DNA from: Bin125 sp026705025
GTDB taxonomy: Bacteria > Chloroflexota > Dehalococcoidia > Bin125
Reading direction: 5' to 3'
DNA length: 30,232 nucleotides
Assembly: GCA_026705025.1 (NCBI GenBank)
Contig: JAPPBN010000017.1
Location: 1 to 30,232 of the forward strand
A program made the position numbers and the translations under genes. Positions 7,589-16,172 of the stretch are shown in pieces. Below the pieces are notes generated by a model that made no database searches, had not been told where the DNA came from, and saw only the letters and a program-made list of their open reading frames with translations. Each line of letters starts with the position of its first letter. Within the stretch, counting starts at the first letter, position 1.

Positions 7589-8393
7589 ATGGCGACTCAC
7601 GCAGAACGACGCAAGGCCGGCAGTGAGTTATTGGCCGCGATGACCGGCCAGCCGGTTGGCTTCGCCTCCGCCGCCGAGCAGCGCACCGGAGCGTTCGGTA
7701 GCTTCGTCGTTGACTACATCTTCGGCCAGGTCTGGCAAGGCGACGAACTCTCGCGTCGCGATCGCAACATCGTCGCGTTGGCCATGCTCGGCGCGCTGGA
7801 GCGCCTGCAAGCGGTCCAGTTCCATGCCAGCTTCGCGCCGGCCAATGGCGTAACTCGCGAAGAAATGACCGAGATCGCGCTACAAATCGCCGGTTACTCC
7901 GGCTTCCCCGCCGGTAACGAGATGATCAACGTCCTCGTCGAAGCATGGACCAAGGCCGACGGCAAGCCGTACCGGATACCTCCGGCCGAATACAAGGACG
8001 ACGACCAGCGCCACCGCGATGCAGTCGACATAATGCGGACGCTCAACGGCCAGGAGGAGGACCAGGATCCCGCTGAAGCGCTGGCCGGCATGGAGAGAAT
8101 CGGACCGGTCGGCAAGCTCGCCTTCGAGTTCGCCTTCGGTGACCTCTGGTCGCGCTCGCAACTGTCGCGCCGCGATCGTTCGCTGGTAGTCGTGTCGATC
8201 CTGGTCGCTCTCAACAAGACCGAGGAGCTCCAGTTCCACATCCCCGGCGCGCTCAATCATGGCGTCACCGAAACAGAACTCGAAGGCGTCATGGCCACTG
8301 CCGCTCCCTACTGCGGATTCCCGCGCGCCGTCGAGGGTTTCCGCACCCTGCGGCGCATACTCCGCGAACGGGAGTCACAGGAAGAGGGCGACC

Positions 8394-8404
<11 letters not shown>
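7589..8404 (+). CDS. Tandem CMD-like (carboxymuconolactone decarboxylase family) protein
   Basis: A 271-residue protein made of two CMD-like modules (about residues 15-120 and 160-262). Each contains a G-x-F/L-x-x-F-x-x-x-x-G-x-x-W segment and LSRRDRxxV. It is clearly a paralogue of the C-terminal part of the preceding gene: GAFGSFVVDYIFGQVWQ against GPFGSYLVDHIWGDIWQ, and a shared KDDxQR linker. ATG 7589 is chosen over ATG 7541 because of GAGGA six bases upstream and because the first 16 residues of the longer form look unstructured. The family includes gamma-carboxymuconolactone decarboxylase of protocatechuate breakdown, but no ring-cleavage genes are present, so that activity should not be assumed. 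It overlaps trpG by 11 bases. Confidence 0.83.
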
Positions 8405-8994
<590 letters not shown>

Positions 8995-9002
<8 letters not shown>

Positions 9003-10047
9003 CCCCGACCTCGGAGCGGCGCTTGCCGCTGTGGTCGACGAACGTCGCAGCCTCAGCGACGTGGAAGCATCGGCCGCAATGGACGCGTTGATGTCGGGCG
9101 ACGCCGATGAAATCCAGGCGTCCGCCCTGCTCACCGGCCTCAGGATGAAGGGCGAATCGGTCGATGAGGTCGTCGGCCTGGCCCGCGCAATGCGGGAGCA
9201 CGCGCTGCCCGTCCACCTCTCGGATCTGCCGCGCCTCGCCGACACTGCCGGCACCGGAGGCTCGGGAACACACGCGTTCAACTCGTCAACCGCCGCCGCG
9301 TTCGTCATGGCCGGCTGCGGTGTTCCGGTCGCTAAGCACGGCAACCGCGCGATGTCCTCAAGCGTCGGTAGCGCCGATGTGCTCGAGGCCCTTGGCGGTC
9401 AGATCAGCGTCAATCCCGAACAGGCGGCCGCGCTCATCCGTGAAGTCGGATTCGGATTCCTCTTCGCCCAGGCCTTCCATCCCGCGATGCGCTTCGTTGC
9501 CCCGATTCGACGCCGCATCGGCGTGCGAACGGTGTTCAACATCCTCGGTCCGCTAACGAATCCCGCCAGAGCAACCCATCAACTGATCGGCGTCGCGCGT
9601 CCCGAACTGGGTCCGCTGATGGCGACAGCGCTAGGCCGTCTGGGCGTTCGCCGCGGACTGGTCGTCCACGGACAAGAAGGCCTGGACGAAGTCTCCCCTG
9701 AGGGTGAGACCACCTGCTGGCAGGTTGATGGTGAAGAGCTGATCGAATTCACCGTCTCACCCGGCGACTTCGAGATCCGCCCCGTACCGCTCTCCGCCGT
9801 CCGCGGCGGTCAGACCGCCGAAGAGTCTGCGTCGATGATGCGCGACGTTCTCGGCGGCAAAACGTCAGCACTCACGGGATTCGTCACGCTCAATGCGGCC
9901 GCCGGGTTGTTGGCGGCAGAAGAAGTTCCGACGTTCGCCGAAGGCGTCAGCCGTGCGGCCGAATGCATCGACGATCAGCGCGCGCTGCGTAAGCTGGAAC
10001 TGTTCGTCGAGCGGTCACGCGCTATCGCGGGTAAAACCGAAGCGTAA
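8995..10047 (+). CDS. trpD: Anthranilate phosphoribosyltransferase
   Basis: A 350-residue enzyme that transfers phosphoribosyl from PRPP to anthranilate, the second step to tryptophan. The diagnostic motifs are present in order: GTGGSGTHAFN for the PRPP diphosphate, KHGNRAMSS, the RRRIGVRTVFNILGPLTNP segment and GLDEVSP with the metal-binding acids. The length is normal (about 340-350). The GTG start at 8995 overlaps the trpG stop by 8 bases. It is separate from trpG here, not fused as in enteric bacteria. Twelve bases separate it from trpC. Confidence 0.96.
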
Positions 10048-10059
10048 AGGGTTGACATA

Positions 10060-10845
10060 ATGTCGTCCGTCCTCGAGCGCATCGTCAACGAAACCTATGA
10101 AGCCGTGGAGGTGCGCAAAGAGACAGCGTCCCTCACAGAGCTGGAGCGGCGCGCGCATGCTCGAACAGAGCGAAATGACTTCGTGGCAGCGCTCAATCTA
10201 CCCGGAGTCGGACTGATGGCGGAGATCAAGCGGGGCTCACCGTCCAAGGGCCTGTTCGCCCCCGACCTGGTCCCCGCCGACCTGGCCCGAACCTACTGCG
10301 ACATCGGGGCGGTCGCTCTCTCCGTCCTGACCGCGCCGGCATTCTTTGCCACCGACAACGATCTGTGCGATGCGGTCACCGCCCTTCAGGGCAGCAGTTT
10401 GCCCGTCTTGCGCAAGGAGTTCCACGTCGACCCTTACCAGGTCGCCGAAGCAGCAGCCCTGGGAGCCGACGCCTATCTGCTAGTCGCCAAGACCCTCGAT
10501 GCCGCCCAGCTCACCGAGTTGGCCAGGGCCGGCGAGCAGTACGGCCTGACGGCCTTCGTGGAAGTCACCGACGAAGTGGAAGCTGAAATGGCGCTGGAAG
10601 CCGGGGCGACCGCAATCGGCATCAACAACCGCAACCTCCACACATTCGAAGAGGATCTCGGCACAACAGAGCGGCTAAGACACACGATCCCCGCTTCGAT
10701 TCCCGTCGTGGCAGCCAGCGGCGTACGAACCCGCGAGGACATGAAGCGAATGGAAGCCTGCGGCGTCAATGCGGTCCTGATCGGCGAGGCGCTATCGACA
10801 GCCGCCGACCCGCACGCCAAAGCGCGAGAGCTGTTAGGACGATGA
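10060..10845 (+). CDS. trpC: Indole-3-glycerol phosphate synthase
   Basis: A 261-residue TIM barrel closing the indole ring. Active-site segments are visible: AEIKRGSPSKG (Glu55, Lys57, Ser60), VLRKEFHVDPYQV (Lys119), FVEVTDE (Glu168), GINNRNL and the AASGV phosphate loop. The usual LTxxxFFxG loop appears as LTAPAFFATDNDL. An AAGG lies 9 bases before the ATG. The stop overlaps trpF by four bases (ATGA). It is monofunctional, since trpF is a separate gene. Confidence 0.96.
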   Translation: MSSVLERIVNETYEAVEVRKETASLTELERRAHARTERNDFVAALNLPGVGLMAEIKRGSPSKGLFAPDLVPADLARTYCDIGAVALSVLTAPAFFATDNDLCDAVTALQGSSLPVLRKEFHVDPYQVAEAAALGADAYLLVAKTLDAAQLTELARAGEQYGLTAFVEVTDEVEAEMALEAGATAIGINNRNLHTFEEDLGTTERLRHTIPASIPVVAASGVRTREDMKRMEACGVNAVLIGEALSTAADPHAKARELLGR

Positions 10846-11525
10846 CGTTCGTCAAGGTCTGTTCCGTGCGAGCCGTCGAACACGCCGTCTGGGCGCGCGA
10901 GGCCGGAGCCGATGAGATTGGCATGATCTTCGCCGACGCGCCGAGACGCATCGACCTCAAGGTGGCACGGGCCGTCCGCCGCGAGCTGGGTCCCCGGGTC
11001 GAGATCGCGGAAGCGACAACGGAAACCGTCGAGCGTGAGCGCCATGATGCCAATCAGCCGCTATTGGTTGGGGTGTTCGCTGGTCAATCAGTCGACGAAA
11101 TCGAGCGGGTGCTCGACCATGTCGACCTTGATCTCGTTCAACTCAGCGGCGGCGAACATCCCGCCCTCGCAGGACGAATCCGACGCGCCGTCGTGCGAGT
11201 CATTCACGTGGCCGATGGCATGGACGCCGGATCGGTGTTGCGAGAGATAGATCGCGCCCCGAATACGATCACGATGCTCGACGCCAGATCGAAACAGGGC
11301 GGTGGCATGGGGCAGCGCATCGACTGGTCGATTGCGGCCGAAGTGGCGTCGAACCGCCCGCTGGTGCTGGCCGGAGGGCTGAACCCCGACAACGTCGCGG
11401 AAGCGGTACGCGCCGTCCGACCCTGGGCTGTCGATGCTTCGTCCGGCCTCGAAACCGACGGAACCAAGGACCGAGAGAAGATCCGGGCGTTTGTCGCCGC
11501 GGCGAAAGCTGAGGATGTGTCGTGA
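10842..11525 (+). CDS. trpF: Phosphoribosylanthranilate isomerase
   Basis: A 227-residue TIM barrel that isomerises phosphoribosylanthranilate to CdRP, the step before TrpC. Catalytic Cys7 is in VKVCSV (VKICG in most members, so Gly is replaced by Ser). Catalytic Asp147 is in TMLDARSKQGG. LAGGLNPDNVAEA and VDASSGLET form the phosphate site. The usual QLHGxE is QLSGGE here. The protein is about 20 residues longer than usual, with a charged insertion near residues 55-72. Both ends overlap neighbours by four bases (ATGA with trpC, GTGA with trpB), the classic coupled arrangement. Confidence 0.93.
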   Translation: MTFVKVCSVRAVEHAVWAREAGADEIGMIFADAPRRIDLKVARAVRRELGPRVEIAEATTETVERERHDANQPLLVGVFAGQSVDEIERVLDHVDLDLVQLSGGEHPALAGRIRRAVVRVIHVADGMDAGSVLREIDRAPNTITMLDARSKQGGGMGQRIDWSIAAEVASNRPLVLAGGLNPDNVAEAVRAVRPWAVDASSGLETDGTKDREKIRAFVAAAKAEDVS

Positions 11526-12703
11526 CGAGAGAGACTGGAGCCTTCGGACCCTTCGGCGGGCAGTTCGCGCCGGAAACCCTGATGCCCGCGCTGGCCGAGT
11601 TGGAAGAGGCCTGGGCTCAAGCGCAGGCCGACGCAGAGCTCCGAGCCGAGCTCGACGGTATGTTGCGCGACTACGTCGGCCGCGAAACGCCATTGACCCA
11701 CGCAGAACGACTCTCGGAACAACTCGGCGGCGCGCAGATCTGGCTCAAGCGGGAGGACCTGGCTCATACCGGCGCACACAAGATCAACAATGCGTTAGGG
11801 CAGGTGCTGCTCGCCCGTCGGATGGGCAAGCCGAGAATCATCGCCGAGACCGGAGCCGGGCAGCACGGGGTCGCCACAGCCACAGCCTGCGCCAGATTCG
11901 GCATCGAGTGCATCGTCTACATGGGCGAGGAAGACGTACGTCGCCAGGCGCTCAACGTCTTCCGCATGGGCCTGCTCGGAGCGAAGGTTGTCCCGGTCAA
12001 GTCGGGAGCGCGCACCCTCAAGGACGCGATCAACGAATCGATTCGGGACTGGGTGACCAATGTGCGCACCACCCACTATCTGATCGGCAGCGCGATCGGC
12101 CCGCACCCGTATCCGGTGATCGTGCGCGAGCTGCAGTCCTGCATCGGCCGCGAGGCCAGGCAACAGCTCCAGGAGAAGATCGGCAAGCTGCCCGACGTTG
12201 CCATTGCGTGCGTCGGAGGCGGCAGCAATGCAATCGGGCTGTTCCACCCCCTGATCGACGATCCGGTCCGCCTGATCGGCGTCGAAGCGGCCGGCGAAGG
12301 ACTCGAGGCTCGACACGCGGCAACGCTGTCCGCCGGCTCACCCGGAGTCCTGCACGGGACGCGAACGTACGTCCTCCAGGATGAGCACGGCCAGATCACC
12401 GAGGCGCATTCCATCTCCGCCGGTCTCGACTACCCCGGCGTCGGACCCGAACACGCCTGGCTGATGCTGACGGAACGGGCCGAATACGTCTCGGTCACCG
12501 ACGACGAGGCGCTCGATGGCCTCAAGCTCCTCTCCGAGACCGAAGGCATCATCCCTGCCCTCGAAACCGCTCATGCGATCGCCTACGCCGCCAAAATCGC
12601 ACCCACCATGCAGCCCGAAGAGACCATCCTGATCGGTCTGTCCGGTCGAGGCGACAAAGATGTCGAGATCGTCAGGGACGCGCTGGCCGCGCGAGAGCGC
12701 TAG
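11522..12703 (+). CDS. trpB: Tryptophan synthase beta chain
   Basis: A 393-residue PLP enzyme that joins indole and serine. The PLP lysine is Lys87 in LKREDLAHTGAHKINN. ETGAGQHGVATA, the GGGSNAIG phosphate-binding loop, EGIIPALETAHA and LSGRGDKD are all present. The N-terminal FGPFGGQFAPETLMPAL and the COMM-region sequence place it in the TrpB1 type that partners with TrpA, not TrpB2. The GTG start overlaps the trpF stop (GTGA). The partner trpA is not adjacent: a membrane protease gene lies between them. Confidence 0.97.
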   Translation: MTRETGAFGPFGGQFAPETLMPALAELEEAWAQAQADAELRAELDGMLRDYVGRETPLTHAERLSEQLGGAQIWLKREDLAHTGAHKINNALGQVLLARRMGKPRIIAETGAGQHGVATATACARFGIECIVYMGEEDVRRQALNVFRMGLLGAKVVPVKSGARTLKDAINESIRDWVTNVRTTHYLIGSAIGPHPYPVIVRELQSCIGREARQQLQEKIGKLPDVAIACVGGGSNAIGLFHPLIDDPVRLIGVEAAGEGLEARHAATLSAGSPGVLHGTRTYVLQDEHGQITEAHSISAGLDYPGVGPEHAWLMLTERAEYVSVTDDEALDGLKLLSETEGIIPALETAHAIAYAAKIAPTMQPEETILIGLSGRGDKDVEIVRDALAARER

Positions 12704-12705
12704 TC

Positions 12706-13461
12706 GTGTCGCAGTCTCCGGACGCTGAGTCCGGCGAAGCGCAACAGCAACCACCTGCAGACCGCGGCCTCGAGGGCTTCAAACTGGTCGGCTGGGGCCT
12801 GATCTGCACGCTGGCCTGGTTAGTCGTGTTACTGATCACCGGCGCCCTGGTGACCGCGATCGACGAGGCGGACGAGGCAGCCAGCGAGACGGGACTGTTG
12901 GTGTTCGTGATTGGCCAGGGAACCGCCGGCATCCTCGGCTGGTTCATTCTGCCCAAGCTGATCTTGCGCCGCAGGAATCAATCGCGCCTCATCTCATGGC
13001 GGCGCCCGGGTGGGTCCGACATCGCGTGGGCGATTGGAGGCCTGCTAGCGATCTACGCCGTGTTGTACGCGTACACGGCGATCATCACCGCTGCCGGTCT
13101 TGAGTCGTTGGAACCGCAGTCGACGATCGACGACGATCGCCTCTTCATTCACACATCTGTCGTGGTCGCATTGGGGATCCTGGTGATCGTCTGCGCGCCG
13201 ATCTACGAGGAGGCCTTTGCGCGTGGCTTTGTCCTCGGTGGGCTCCGGCCGCACTGGGGCATGATTCCGGCATTCGTCGTCTCTGCGGCAGTCTTCTCGG
13301 CGCTACATGCCGATCTGGGCAGCTTGATCCCCTTCGCCATCGCCGGCGTCGTCCTGGGGATCGTGTACATCCGCACTGAATCGCTCACTGCCGCCTCAAT
13401 CGCTCACTTTGGCTTCAACGTAATCGGATTCTCGGCGACGCTGGTACAACAGCTTGGATGA
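12706..13461 (+). CDS. CPBP-family intramembrane metalloprotease (Rce1/CAAX-like)
   Basis: A 251-residue membrane protein with about six to seven hydrophobic helices. The family motifs are complete: the EExxxR motif in APIYEEAFARGF (about residues 166-177), FSALH with the second metal ligand, and HFGFN (HxxxN) near the C-terminus. It belongs to the ABI/CPBP group related to the CAAX protease Rce1. In bacteria these enzymes often have unknown substrates; some give bacteriocin immunity. It starts with GTG three bases after the trpB stop and ends 9 bases before trpA, so it appears to be a true operon member. Why a membrane protease should sit between the two tryptophan synthase genes is unclear. 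Confidence 0.9.
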   Translation: MSQSPDAESGEAQQQPPADRGLEGFKLVGWGLICTLAWLVVLLITGALVTAIDEADEAASETGLLVFVIGQGTAGILGWFILPKLILRRRNQSRLISWRRPGGSDIAWAIGGLLAIYAVLYAYTAIITAAGLESLEPQSTIDDDRLFIHTSVVVALGILVIVCAPIYEEAFARGFVLGGLRPHWGMIPAFVVSAAVFSALHADLGSLIPFAIAGVVLGIVYIRTESLTAASIAHFGFNVIGFSATLVQQLG

Positions 13462-13470
13462 GAGATCGGC

Positions 13471-14346
13471 ATGTCTGAACTCGGAGCCCGGTTTCGCGAA
13501 GCGTTTGCAGCCTCCAGCGGGCGGGGCGATGGTCCGCTCGTCTTCCCGTTTCTGACCGCCGGCTTTCCCACGCCGGAGGAAACGCCCGATCTGGTCCGTG
13601 CCGCTCTCCGTGGAGGCGCTGGCGGTTTCGAAATTGGCGTCCCATTTTCCGACCCGCTCGCCGATGGTCCGGTGCATCAGGACGCCTACACGGTGGCGCT
13701 CAATGCCGGCGCCACGATTGAAACTGCGCTCGAAGCCTGCCGAGTCGCACGGCAGACGGACCCCGATGTCCCTGTCACCTTGATGGGCTATCTCAACCCG
13801 TTTCTCTCGTATGGATCGTCGACACCATCCAGCGAGGCGGACCCCGGCGATGCGCTCGCCCAGCCACTGGAACCGCTCGCGCGGAGAGCTGCCGAGGCCG
13901 GGGTCGACGGAATCATCGTCGTCGATCTGCCCGTCGACGAATCGGATGCGGCACGCGAAGTGCTTGCCAACCACGGCATCGCACTGATCTACCTGCTGGC
14001 GCCAACCTCGACCGAAGAGCGAATCGCGGCCGTGGCCGAGCGGGCCGCCGGCTTCATCTATCTCGTCTCGCTGACCGGCGTGACCGGAGCGCGTGATGAA
14101 GTGGCACGCGACTTTGAGGCATTCGTCTCACGTGTCAGCATGCTGACTGACACGCCGTTGGCAGTCGGATTCGGCATCAGTCGGCGAGAACACGTCAAAC
14201 AGGTCGGCAATTTGGTACCCGCTGCTATCATCGGTTCAGCGCTGACCGCAACGATTGCGTCGGCGCCCGACGGGGCCAGGGCGGCAGCCGTCGAACACTA
14301 CCTCGAGGTGGTCACTGGCCGCCGGAGTGAAGAGACAGCCACATGA
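13471..14346 (+). CDS. trpA: Tryptophan synthase alpha chain
   Basis: A 291-residue TIM barrel that splits indole-3-glycerol phosphate to indole and passes it to TrpB. Catalytic Glu54 and Asp65 (E. coli Glu49 and Asp60) lie in FEIGVPFSDPLADGP. MGYLNP (105-110), VDLPVDE and GFGISRREH are typical. After YG (114-115) there is an insertion of about 17 residues, rich in Ser, Pro, Asp and Ala, that most TrpA proteins lack. This segment follows the region that contacts TrpB. The ATG lies 9 bases after the protease gene with only a weak ribosome binding site. The stop codon overlaps a short open frame (ATGA). Confidence 0.95.
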   Translation: MSELGARFREAFAASSGRGDGPLVFPFLTAGFPTPEETPDLVRAALRGGAGGFEIGVPFSDPLADGPVHQDAYTVALNAGATIETALEACRVARQTDPDVPVTLMGYLNPFLSYGSSTPSSEADPGDALAQPLEPLARRAAEAGVDGIIVVDLPVDESDAAREVLANHGIALIYLLAPTSTEERIAAVAERAAGFIYLVSLTGVTGARDEVARDFEAFVSRVSMLTDTPLAVGFGISRREHVKQVGNLVPAAIIGSALTATIASAPDGARAAAVEHYLEVVTGRRSEETAT

Positions 14347-14426
14347 GCGACCGAACCCGGACGGTTCCAATGTTCGTTGACTGCGTCTATATCTCCGCGG
14401 CCGGCATCTTTGAGGCCGGTCGCTAG
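14343..14426 (+). CDS. Short open frame after trpA, 27 residues, doubtful
   Basis: The ATG overlaps the trpA stop in the ATGA arrangement used elsewhere in this operon, and the frame runs 27 codons to TAG. Its last ten codons coincide with the strong hairpin at 14397-14423. It contains two Phe and one Tyr codons near the middle and end. It could be a small peptide, a leader for aroH-aroF or a chance frame. No homologue is recognised. Confidence 0.25.
   Translation: MSDRTRTVPMFVDCVYISAAGIFEAGR
14397..14423 (+). terminator. Strong hairpin between trpA and aroH, terminator- or attenuator-like
   Basis: GCGGCCGGC pairs with GCCGGTCGC over nine base pairs (one G-U) around a 9-base loop. There is no U tract after it, so it is not a standard intrinsic terminator. 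It could limit read-through from trp into aroH-aroF, or stabilise the 3' end of the trp message. Confidence 0.4.
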
Positions 14427-14435
14427 ATCGCGTGC

Positions 14436-14454
14436 CGACGAGATTCGTCGAATC
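14436..14454 (+). promoter_or_regulatory. Two overlapping small hairpins upstream of aroH
   Basis: CGACGA/TCGTCG (14436-14450, loop GAT) and GATTC/GAATC (14442-14454, loop GTC) share bases and cannot form together. They sit about 70 bases before the aroH start. The rest of 14427-14522 shows no convincing promoter. Confidence 0.25.
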
Positions 14455-14522
14455 GCTGATCGCACCGTTGCAACTCTGACCACCCCCACGCCGACCCGCT
14501 GGGAACGACTGAACACCTGACG

Positions 14523-14987
14523 ATGGCCACATCCGATTCCGAGCCTGTCTGGCGCTTGCGCGGCATTCGCGGTGCGACAACCGTTGAAGCCAACACGCGC
14601 GCCGACATCATCGAAGCGACCGAGGAATTGCTCGCAGAGATGATCGTCGCCAACGACATCGAATCGAGCGAAGTGGCTTCGGTGTGGTTCACGACCACCC
14701 CAGACCTGAATGCCGAGTTCCCCGCGGTGGCGGCGCGCCTCACGTTCAAGTGGAGTCACGCCGCGTTGATGTGCGGGCACGAGATGCAGGTGCCTGGATC
14801 GTTACCGTCCTGCTTGCGGATTCTGTTGCATGTCAACACCCCGCTCCGGCAGAACCAGGTCCAGCACATCTATCTGCGCGGCGCTAGAGAGTTGCGAACA
14901 GACTTAACGGTTAACACAGAATCATCAAGTTCGGTCGGCGATTTCCTGAGACAATTCAGGGGAGATCCCGAACCGTACAGCGAGTGA
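14523..14987 (+). CDS. aroH: Chorismate mutase, AroH type
   Basis: A 154-residue enzyme rearranging chorismate to prephenate, the substrate of TyrA. The sequence follows the trimeric AroH fold: RGIRGATTVEANT near residue 13, TTTPDLNAEFPAVAAR, the MxVPGSLPxCLRxLxHxNT stretch, and IYLRGARELRTDL. The usual length is about 120-127; here an N-terminal extension of about ten residues and a C-terminal tail of about twenty add to it. ATG 14523 lacks a strong ribosome binding site. Sixteen bases separate it from aroF. No prephenate dehydratase gene is present, so the phenylalanine branch is incomplete here. Confidence 0.94.
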   Translation: MATSDSEPVWRLRGIRGATTVEANTRADIIEATEELLAEMIVANDIESSEVASVWFTTTPDLNAEFPAVAARLTFKWSHAALMCGHEMQVPGSLPSCLRILLHVNTPLRQNQVQHIYLRGARELRTDLTVNTESSSSVGDFLRQFRGDPEPYSE

Positions 14988-15003
14988 GCGAGAAGGTGAC
15001 GAC

Positions 15004-16053
15004 ATGCTGATTGTCATGAGAATGGGCGCGACCGACGAAGAGGTTCGCGGCGTGCTCGCGCGACTGAAGGAATTCAATCTCGAGGGCCACCTGTCCCCGG
15101 GCAAGGAACGCGTCGTTATCGGCGCCGTCGGCGTCATCGGCGACCCCGATATCCGTACCCAGATGTCCCGCATGAACGGCGTTGACGAGGTCATTGCCAT
15201 CTCGCGTCCCTACAAGCTGACCGGTCGCGAGTTCCAGACGGAAGACACCGTCATCGATGTCGGCGGCGTCAAAATCGGCGACGGAACCATGGTGGTCATG
15301 GCCGGACCCTGCTCGATTGAAAATGAAGAGCACATGGTCTCGACCGCCAAGGCTGTGGCGGCCTCCGGCGGCCAAATCCTGCGCGGAGGAGCCTTCAAGC
15401 CTCGCACATCGCCGTATGCCTTCCGCGGACTCGGCGAAGAGGGTCTCCAGCATCTGGCGACCGCTCGCGAGGAAACCGGCCTGCCCGTGATCACCGAGGT
15501 TATGGATGCACGCGACGTTGAACTCGTCGCGCGCTACGCCGACATCCTCCAGATCGGCACGCGCAACATGCAGAACTTCATGCTGCTTGATGAGGTTGGT
15601 CTGGCTCGTAAGCCGGTGATGCTCAAGCGCGGCCTCTCCGCCACGATCGACGAGTGGTTGCTCGCCGCGGAGTACATCATGGCCAAGGGCAACCGAGACG
15701 TGATCCTTTGCGAGCGCGGCATTCGCACGTTCGAGACCGCAACCCGCAACACGCTGGATCTGTCGGCGGTTCCGGTCGTCAAGCGCCTGAGCCATCTGCC
15801 CATTGTCAGTGATCCGGCCCACGGAACCGGTCACTGGTACCTGGTCGAGCCGATGGCCCGTGCATCAATGGCAGTTGGCGCTGATGGTCTCATGATCGAG
15901 GTTCACCCCAACCCTGACCACGCCCTGTCGGATGGCCCACAATCTCTGACCTTGGAGAATTTCGATTCGCTGATGCGATCCCTCGAGCGGGTCGGCGAAG
16001 CGGTCGGTCATCCACTGGCGCCGCAGCCACAGCTCGCTGCTGTCGCGGACTAG
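15004..16053 (+). CDS. aroF: 3-deoxy-7-phosphoheptulonate (DAHP) synthase, type I-beta
   Basis: A 349-residue enzyme condensing phosphoenolpyruvate and erythrose-4-phosphate, the first step of the shikimate pathway. Residues 1-70 form a ferredoxin-like regulatory domain (MLIVMRMGATDEEVRGVL) of the kind found in Thermotoga-type enzymes, where it mediates feedback by aromatic amino acids. The barrel then shows AGPCSIENEEH, RGGAFKPRTSPYAF, ITEVMD, QIGTRNMQNF, LKRGLSATIDEWL, CERGIRTFE, the VSDPAHGTG metal site and EVHPNPDHALSDGPQSL. GAAGG at 14992-14996 serves as ribosome binding site. No chorismate mutase is fused; aroH just upstream supplies it. It is the last gene of the cluster. Confidence 0.96.
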   Translation: MLIVMRMGATDEEVRGVLARLKEFNLEGHLSPGKERVVIGAVGVIGDPDIRTQMSRMNGVDEVIAISRPYKLTGREFQTEDTVIDVGGVKIGDGTMVVMAGPCSIENEEHMVSTAKAVAASGGQILRGGAFKPRTSPYAFRGLGEEGLQHLATAREETGLPVITEVMDARDVELVARYADILQIGTRNMQNFMLLDEVGLARKPVMLKRGLSATIDEWLLAAEYIMAKGNRDVILCERGIRTFETATRNTLDLSAVPVVKRLSHLPIVSDPAHGTGHWYLVEPMARASMAVGADGLMIEVHPNPDHALSDGPQSLTLENFDSLMRSLERVGEAVGHPLAPQPQLAAVAD

Positions 16054-16072
16054 CTGGAACTGCTCAGGCGAA

Positions 16073-16089
16073 GCCGCGCTGTGCGCGGC
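16073..16089 (+). terminator. GC-rich hairpin after aroF
   Basis: GCCGCGC TGT GCGCGGC is a perfect 7-bp stem 20 bases after the aroF stop. No U tract follows. It lies between convergent genes, where a terminator is expected. Confidence 0.5.
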
Positions 16090-16108
16090 AGTCTCGCCAG
16101 GTTGCGCA

Positions 16109-16126
16109 CGCCCGCTCGAGCGGGCG
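16109..16126. terminator. Perfect 18-base palindrome, possible two-way terminator
   Basis: CGCCCGCTCGAGCGGGCG is fully self-complementary and could form a 7-bp stem with a TCGA loop in either transcript. It sits midway between the converging ends of aroF and the DivIVA-like gene. Neither side has a T run, so termination would need Rho or a non-standard mechanism. It could also be a protein site. Confidence 0.45.
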
Positions 16127-16172
16127 GTAGCGCGATACCTGCGCGGAGCGTGGGCATGACGAGATCGGAAGC

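Noticed and set aside
10048..10059. TTGACATAAT before trpC as a promoter
   Set aside because: -35-like and -10-like bases are joined without spacer; it is more likely just the junction before the start codon.
14956..15834. A 292-codon minus-strand frame opposite aroF
   Set aside because: Shadow of aroF; no motif and no ribosome binding site.
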